This document shows positions 13,637 to 16,503 of a DNA stretch of 16,503 nucleotides, one piece after another. The position numbers and the translations under genes are program-made. The stretch is from contig CAJULD010000057.1 in the NCBI GenBank assembly GCA_910587505.1, positions 1 through 16,503 of the forward strand, read 5' to 3'. Every line of letters starts with the position of its first letter. The stretch's first letter is position 1. The stretch comes from an uncultured Oscillospiraceae bacterium. Its GTDB lineage: Bacteria > Bacillota > Clostridia > Oscillospirales > Oscillospiraceae. The notes under the pieces were generated by a model. The model saw nothing but the letters and a program-made list of their open reading frames with translations, searched no databases and had not been told where the DNA came from.

Positions 13637-14470
13637 TCATTCCAGCAAGCGCACTGAAATCATCGAAACTGCGTTTTTTTCCACAGAATTGAGAATAAAC
13701 CCGGCCAGATCACAGGCATAGAAATTCCCCGTAATGTTCAGGCCGTGTTCCAGGATATGGCTTTTGAGGGTGGCATAGCCCTCGGAAATGTCCCAGCGGC
13801 CCCGGCAGCAGAGATATAAATAGCGCCCGGCGGGCTTCTCCATGTAGTAGGGGAAGTCCGCTTTTTCCCTGATTCGGGTGTAGAGGTGGCTGATGTCCCC
13901 CGGTCCGCCCTGTTCCTCCGGCCGATGGATGGCCCCCAGCTGAAAATCCGTCTGTATCCCGTACTGTCCGCACAGCCTCTGGCACCGCTCCAGCACGGCG
14001 ATCAGCATCTCGTTCTCGCTGGCCGCCGGGGTCATCAGCCCCTCCAGCTCCTCCGCCGGGAGGGCCAGCAGGTGCTCCGCCTCAAACCAGGCGGTCTGGG
14101 GAACCATGTCCGAAGCCGACCCAAACTCCAGATTATGCAGAGCGCTGGACAGCACGAAGTCCATGTGCTCCAGCTTCTGGCGTTCCGCCTCCAGACGGCC
14201 CCGCTGTTCCCGCAGCAGCGCCAGCGTCTGAGCGGTGTCCTGCCCCTGGAGGCAGCGGCGGACCTCCTCCAGAGGCGTCCCCGTCTGGCGGAAGATGGAG
14301 ATGGCGTAAAAATCGTAGAACTGCTCCACGTCGTAATAAAAATAGCCGTTACCTCCCTGGTGGGCCGGTGAGAGGAGGCCGATGTCCTTATAGTGCCGCA
14401 GCGTCTCCTTGGTAGTGCTGCACAAGGCGGCAAAGGCCCCGGAGGTCAGCCAGCCCTTTTGACGTTCCAT
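13637..14470 (-). CDS. MerR family transcriptional regulator with effector-binding domain
   Basis: A 277-residue regulator. The N-terminal winged helix is about residues 8-75: W-L-T-S-G-A-F-A-A-L-C, T-T-K-E-T-L-R-H-Y-K-D-I-G-L-L-S-P, then N-G-Y-F-Y-Y-D and F-R-Q-T-G-T-P-L-E-E-V-R-R. A coiled-coil dimer helix follows (about 80-115, R-E-Q-R-G-R-L-E-A-E-R-Q-K-L-E). The rest (about 120-277) fits a GyrI/BmrR-like ligand-binding domain; no metal-binding Cys cluster is seen, so an organic ligand is likely. The ATG is 8 bp after AGGAGG. It is divergent from a choloylglycine hydrolase-family gene and a MATE pump, and its operator-like dyad lies between them. Confidence 0.9.
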   Translation of the reverse strand: MERQKGWLTSGAFAALCSTTKETLRHYKDIGLLSPAHQGGNGYFYYDVEQFYDFYAISIFRQTGTPLEEVRRCLQGQDTAQTLALLREQRGRLEAERQKLEHMDFVLSSALHNLEFGSASDMVPQTAWFEAEHLLALPAEELEGLMTPAASENEMLIAVLERCQRLCGQYGIQTDFQLGAIHRPEEQGGPGDISHLYTRIREKADFPYYMEKPAGRYLYLCCRGRWDISEGYATLKSHILEHGLNITGNFYACDLAGFILNSVEKNAVSMISVRLLE

Positions 14471-14500
14471 ATAATTTTCCTCCTAAATTAAAAAAACCTC

Positions 14501-14531
14501 TTGACTGCGTGGCGGCCACACGGTTTATGAT
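14501..14531 (+). promoter_or_regulatory. MerR-type promoter with 19-bp spacer and dyad, for the hydrolase/MATE genes
   Basis: TTGACT (14501-14506) and TATGAT (14526-14531) are 19 bp apart rather than 17. A dyad GTGGC-G-GCCAC (14509-14519) lies inside the spacer. This is the arrangement at which MerR-family activators untwist DNA to bring the two boxes into register. The regulated genes start about 65 bp downstream. Confidence 0.8.
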
Positions 14532-14555
14532 ACCCCCTGTCAGAAATAATTGCAA
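14527..14555 (-). promoter_or_regulatory. Promoter of merR-like gene, overlapping and facing the forward promoter
   Basis: On the minus strand TTGCAA (14550-14555), 17 bp, TATCAT (14527-14532). Its -10 is the same DNA as the forward -10. The MerR dyad would sit at its start site, so binding should repress merR while activating the forward genes. Confidence 0.65.
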
Positions 14556-14596
14556 GTCCACAGGACAACAATAAGAGAAAACAGGAGGTTTTTCAT

Positions 14597-15439
14597 ATGG
14601 ATTTTGGATGCAGCAGCTTTTCCTGGGAGACAAAAAACGGCCTTCACCTTTTGGGCCGGACCTACGACCAGTTCGGCGACCTGGCGGCTAACCGGGTTAT
14701 CGGTGTCCCCAAGGGGTATCCCTGTGCCCCCGGACTTCACGGGGAGGGAGCAGTCCCCGGCGAGTATGGCTATACCGGTATGGCGGTGCTGGGCTTTGGG
14801 GAGCCCATTCTTGTGGACGGGGTAAACGCCGCCGGCCTGATGGGGGCGCTGCTTCACTACCCGGGGTACGCGGTCTACCGGGAGGGGCCGGAGGAGGTGA
14901 CTGCAGCGGTCCACCCGGGCCGTCTGCTGGCATGGCTGCTGGGCCGGTGCGCCGGGGTGGAGGAGGCGGTGGAGGAGCTGTCCCGTTTGACCCTGGTGGA
15001 TGAACCCATCCAGGGCAACCCCCTTCCCGCTCATTATATCCTCAGCGACAGGAGCGGCGAGGCAATTATCATTGAGCCGGACGGGGACGGCCTGTCCGTC
15101 CACCGGAACACCATCGGCGTGCTGACCAACAGCCCGGACTACCGGTGGCACCGGACCAACCTGCGCAACTTTGTGGGGGTCACCAACCTGCCCAAAGCCC
15201 CTCAGACCGTCGCGGGCCACGAGCTTCGGGAGTTTGGCGAACGCCTCGGCGGCGGCTCCGGCCTGCCGGGGGATTACTCTTCCCCCTCCCGCTTTGTGCG
15301 GCTGGCCTTTATGAAGGAGTTCGCCGTTCCGGGAAAGGACGAGCTGGACGGAATCTCCCGGATGTTCCGGGCCTTCGCTCCGGTGGACATCCCGGAAGGG
15401 CTGGCGAAGGCCGACCCGGATTATGATGTATATGAATAA
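14597..15439 (+). CDS. Choloylglycine hydrolase / penicillin V acylase family protein, cut short by an in-frame stop
   Basis: An Ntn-fold amidase of 280 residues up to TAA 15437-15439. The start ATG has AGGAGG 8 bp upstream. Cys5 (MDFG-C-SSFSW) should become the N-terminal nucleophile after removal of four residues, as in penicillin V acylase precursors. Counting from that Cys, Arg17 and Asp20 (G-R-T-Y-D-Q-F), Asn174 (L-T-N-S-P) and Arg228 (S-P-S-R-F-V-R) match the family's catalytic set. The family hydrolyses amide bonds in conjugated bile salts or penicillin V or acyl-homoserine lactones; the substrate is not decided here. After the TAA the same frame continues for 51 codons with clear family sequence, so the product lacks its last beta strands and is probably inactive unless the stop is read through. 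It follows a MerR-type promoter and precedes a MATE pump. Confidence 0.85.
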   Translation: MDFGCSSFSWETKNGLHLLGRTYDQFGDLAANRVIGVPKGYPCAPGLHGEGAVPGEYGYTGMAVLGFGEPILVDGVNAAGLMGALLHYPGYAVYREGPEEVTAAVHPGRLLAWLLGRCAGVEEAVEELSRLTLVDEPIQGNPLPAHYILSDRSGEAIIIEPDGDGLSVHRNTIGVLTNSPDYRWHRTNLRNFVGVTNLPKAPQTVAGHELREFGERLGGGSGLPGDYSSPSRFVRLAFMKEFAVPGKDELDGISRMFRAFAPVDIPEGLAKADPDYDVYE

Positions 15440-15595
15440 ACCCTCTGCACCGGCGTCATGTGCGCTGAGAGCGGCGTGTATTACTTCGCCCCCGCCCGGA
15501 ACCGGCGTATTTCCGCCGTCCGGCTTCCGGTACAGGGGAGTGAGATACAGTATTTCAACCTGGGAAACGGTCAGGACATCGACTGGAGGAATTAG
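15440..15595 (+). pseudogene. Detached C-terminal end of the hydrolase gene, after the in-frame TAA
   Basis: In the same frame as the hydrolase, directly after TAA, 51 codons read TLCTGVMCAESGVYYFAPAR, then N-R-R-I-S-A-V-R-L-P and Y-F-N-L-G-N, ending at TAG 15593-15595. This is the expected C-terminal strand region of the family; with one residue for the TAA the full protein would be 332 residues, the usual size. A Tyr codon (TAT or TAC) changed to TAA is the simplest explanation. The ribosome site of the next gene lies inside this remnant. Confidence 0.8.
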
Positions 15596-15601
15596 AACAT
15601 C

Positions 15602-16503
15602 ATGGAGAAACTGGACTCTTACCATCTGCCCGTCACGGGCAGAAATATCCTGCGCTTCGCCTTCCCCACCATCGTCATGACAGTATTCAACACCTTTTAT
15701 ACCATGGTGGACGGGCTGTTCGTCTCCAACCTCATCGGTATGGAGGCTCTGTCCGCCATCAACCTCACCGCCCCGGCCATCGCCCTGATTACGGCGGTGT
15801 CCGGGATGCTGGCTACCGGCGGCAGCGCCGTGGTGATGAAGAAAATGGGGGAGCACAGAGAACAGGAGGCCCGGCAGGATTTTACCCTGCTGATTCTCAC
15901 CAATGCCGTTGTGGGCGCGGTGATGATGCTGCTGGGCTATACCCTGATGGACACCCTGCTGGGAGCCATGGGCCTCTCCCCGGCGGTATTCGGATACTGC
16001 CACACCTACCTGAGCAATTACCTGCTGTTCACCATCCCCATTCTGCTGATGTATAACTTCTCCCTCTATCTGATCGCCGCGGATAAATCCACCCTGTCCC
16101 TGATCTGCACCGTGGCGGGAGGCGTGACCAATATCGTCCTGGACTACGCGCTGATCTCCCTGTTCGACCTGGGCATCCGGGGCGCGGCCATCGCCACCGG
16201 TCTGGGGTATTCCATCACCGCCGTGGTGGGCTTCCTGGTGTTTCGGAAGAAGGACAATCTGCTCCACTTTGAAAGGCCGGTCTTCCGTGGAGGCGTGCTG
16301 TTTCACGCCTCCACCAACGGCATGTCGGAGCTGGCAACCTCCCTGGTGTCGGGCATCACCACCCTGCTGTTTAACCTGGCAATGCTGAAATACGTGGGCG
16401 AGGACGGCGTGGCGGCCATCACCATCATCATGTATGTACTTATGTTTGTCAGCGCCCTGTTCATCGGCTACTCCTACGGCGTGGCCCCCATGATCTCCTA
16501 CTA
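15602..16503 (+). CDS. MATE family multidrug efflux transporter (partial, C-terminus off window)
   Basis: The first 300 residues of a MATE (MOP superfamily) drug/Na+ or H+ antiporter, normally about 440-460 residues with 12 membrane helices. The opening is typical: R-N-I-L-R-F-A-F-P-T-I-V-M-T-V-F-N-T, Y-T-M-V-D-G-L-F-V-S-N-L-I-G, A-L-S-A-I-N-L, G-S-A-V-V-M-K-K-M-G-E. About eight or nine hydrophobic segments are seen before the edge. It resembles the MepA-like branch. ATG 15602 is the only possible start, as TAG 15593-15595 lies just upstream in frame; GGAGG is 12 bp upstream, longer than ideal. The gene begins six bases after the hydrolase remnant, so the two share one MerR-controlled mRNA. 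Confidence 0.92.
   Translation, partial: MEKLDSYHLPVTGRNILRFAFPTIVMTVFNTFYTMVDGLFVSNLIGMEALSAINLTAPAIALITAVSGMLATGGSAVVMKKMGEHREQEARQDFTLLILTNAVVGAVMMLLGYTLMDTLLGAMGLSPAVFGYCHTYLSNYLLFTIPILLMYNFSLYLIAADKSTLSLICTVAGGVTNIVLDYALISLFDLGIRGAAIATGLGYSITAVVGFLVFRKKDNLLHFERPVFRGGVLFHASTNGMSELATSLVSGITTLLFNLAMLKYVGEDGVAAITIIMYVLMFVSALFIGYSYGVAPMISY

Noticed and set aside
14540..16306. A 588-codon minus-strand frame
   Set aside because: It is antisense to the hydrolase and MATE genes, both with clear family motifs; rich in Gly, Gln and His as expected of a shadow frame.

Overview
The window looks like a chromosomal stretch of a GC-rich gut Clostridia species, probably Oscillospiraceae-like. This is inferred, not proven. 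The grounds are high GC, strong AGGAGG ribosome sites, a CarD-IspD-IspF cluster, DUF4317 and DUF3786 genes, Tn916-like integrase remnants, a PadR/DUF1700 pair and a choloylglycine hydrolase-family gene. No rRNA, CRISPR array or intact mobile element is seen.

Layout. (1) 1-2758, minus: the N-terminal 919 residues of a large secreted surface protein with Cys/His-rich modules, right-handed beta-helix stretches and a YDG-like repeat; it runs off the left edge. (2) 2759-3635: a non-coding zone with a 27-bp palindrome in the surface-gene leader and three abutting palindromes, then a decayed tyrosine recombinase that stops about 115 bp from the 3' end of tRNA-Arg(ACG). (3) 3918-8031, minus: DUF3786 protein, calcium/sodium antiporter, APH-fold phosphotransferase and DUF4317 protein. 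A 123-bp inverted-repeat element lies between the last two. (4) 8195-9908, minus: ispF, ispD and carD, overlapped tightly, so one transcription regulator is coupled to two MEP isoprenoid enzymes. (5) 10181-12169, plus: a PadR repressor overlapping a membrane-anchored DUF1700/DUF4097 protein, then a small Lar-like zinc-ribbon protein. (6) 12222-13108: a second copy of the inverted-repeat element, then a second decayed tyrosine recombinase in AT-richer DNA pointing at tRNA-Val(GAC). (7) 13637-16503: a MerR regulator (minus) divergent from a choloylglycine hydrolase/penicillin V acylase-family gene and a MATE efflux gene.

How the parts work together. The MerR intergenic region has an almost textbook MerR-type promoter: a 19-bp spacer holding a dyad, with its -10 element shared with a face-to-face promoter for merR itself. 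This suggests an inducible acylase-plus-efflux detoxification unit. The acylase gene keeps all recognisable catalytic residues but has an in-frame TAA; 51 further family-like codons follow in the same frame. Both tRNA genes have a dead integrase aimed at their 3' end, so the window has been an insertion target at least twice. The two dispersed inverted-repeat elements and the three-palindrome cluster are the least explained structures here.
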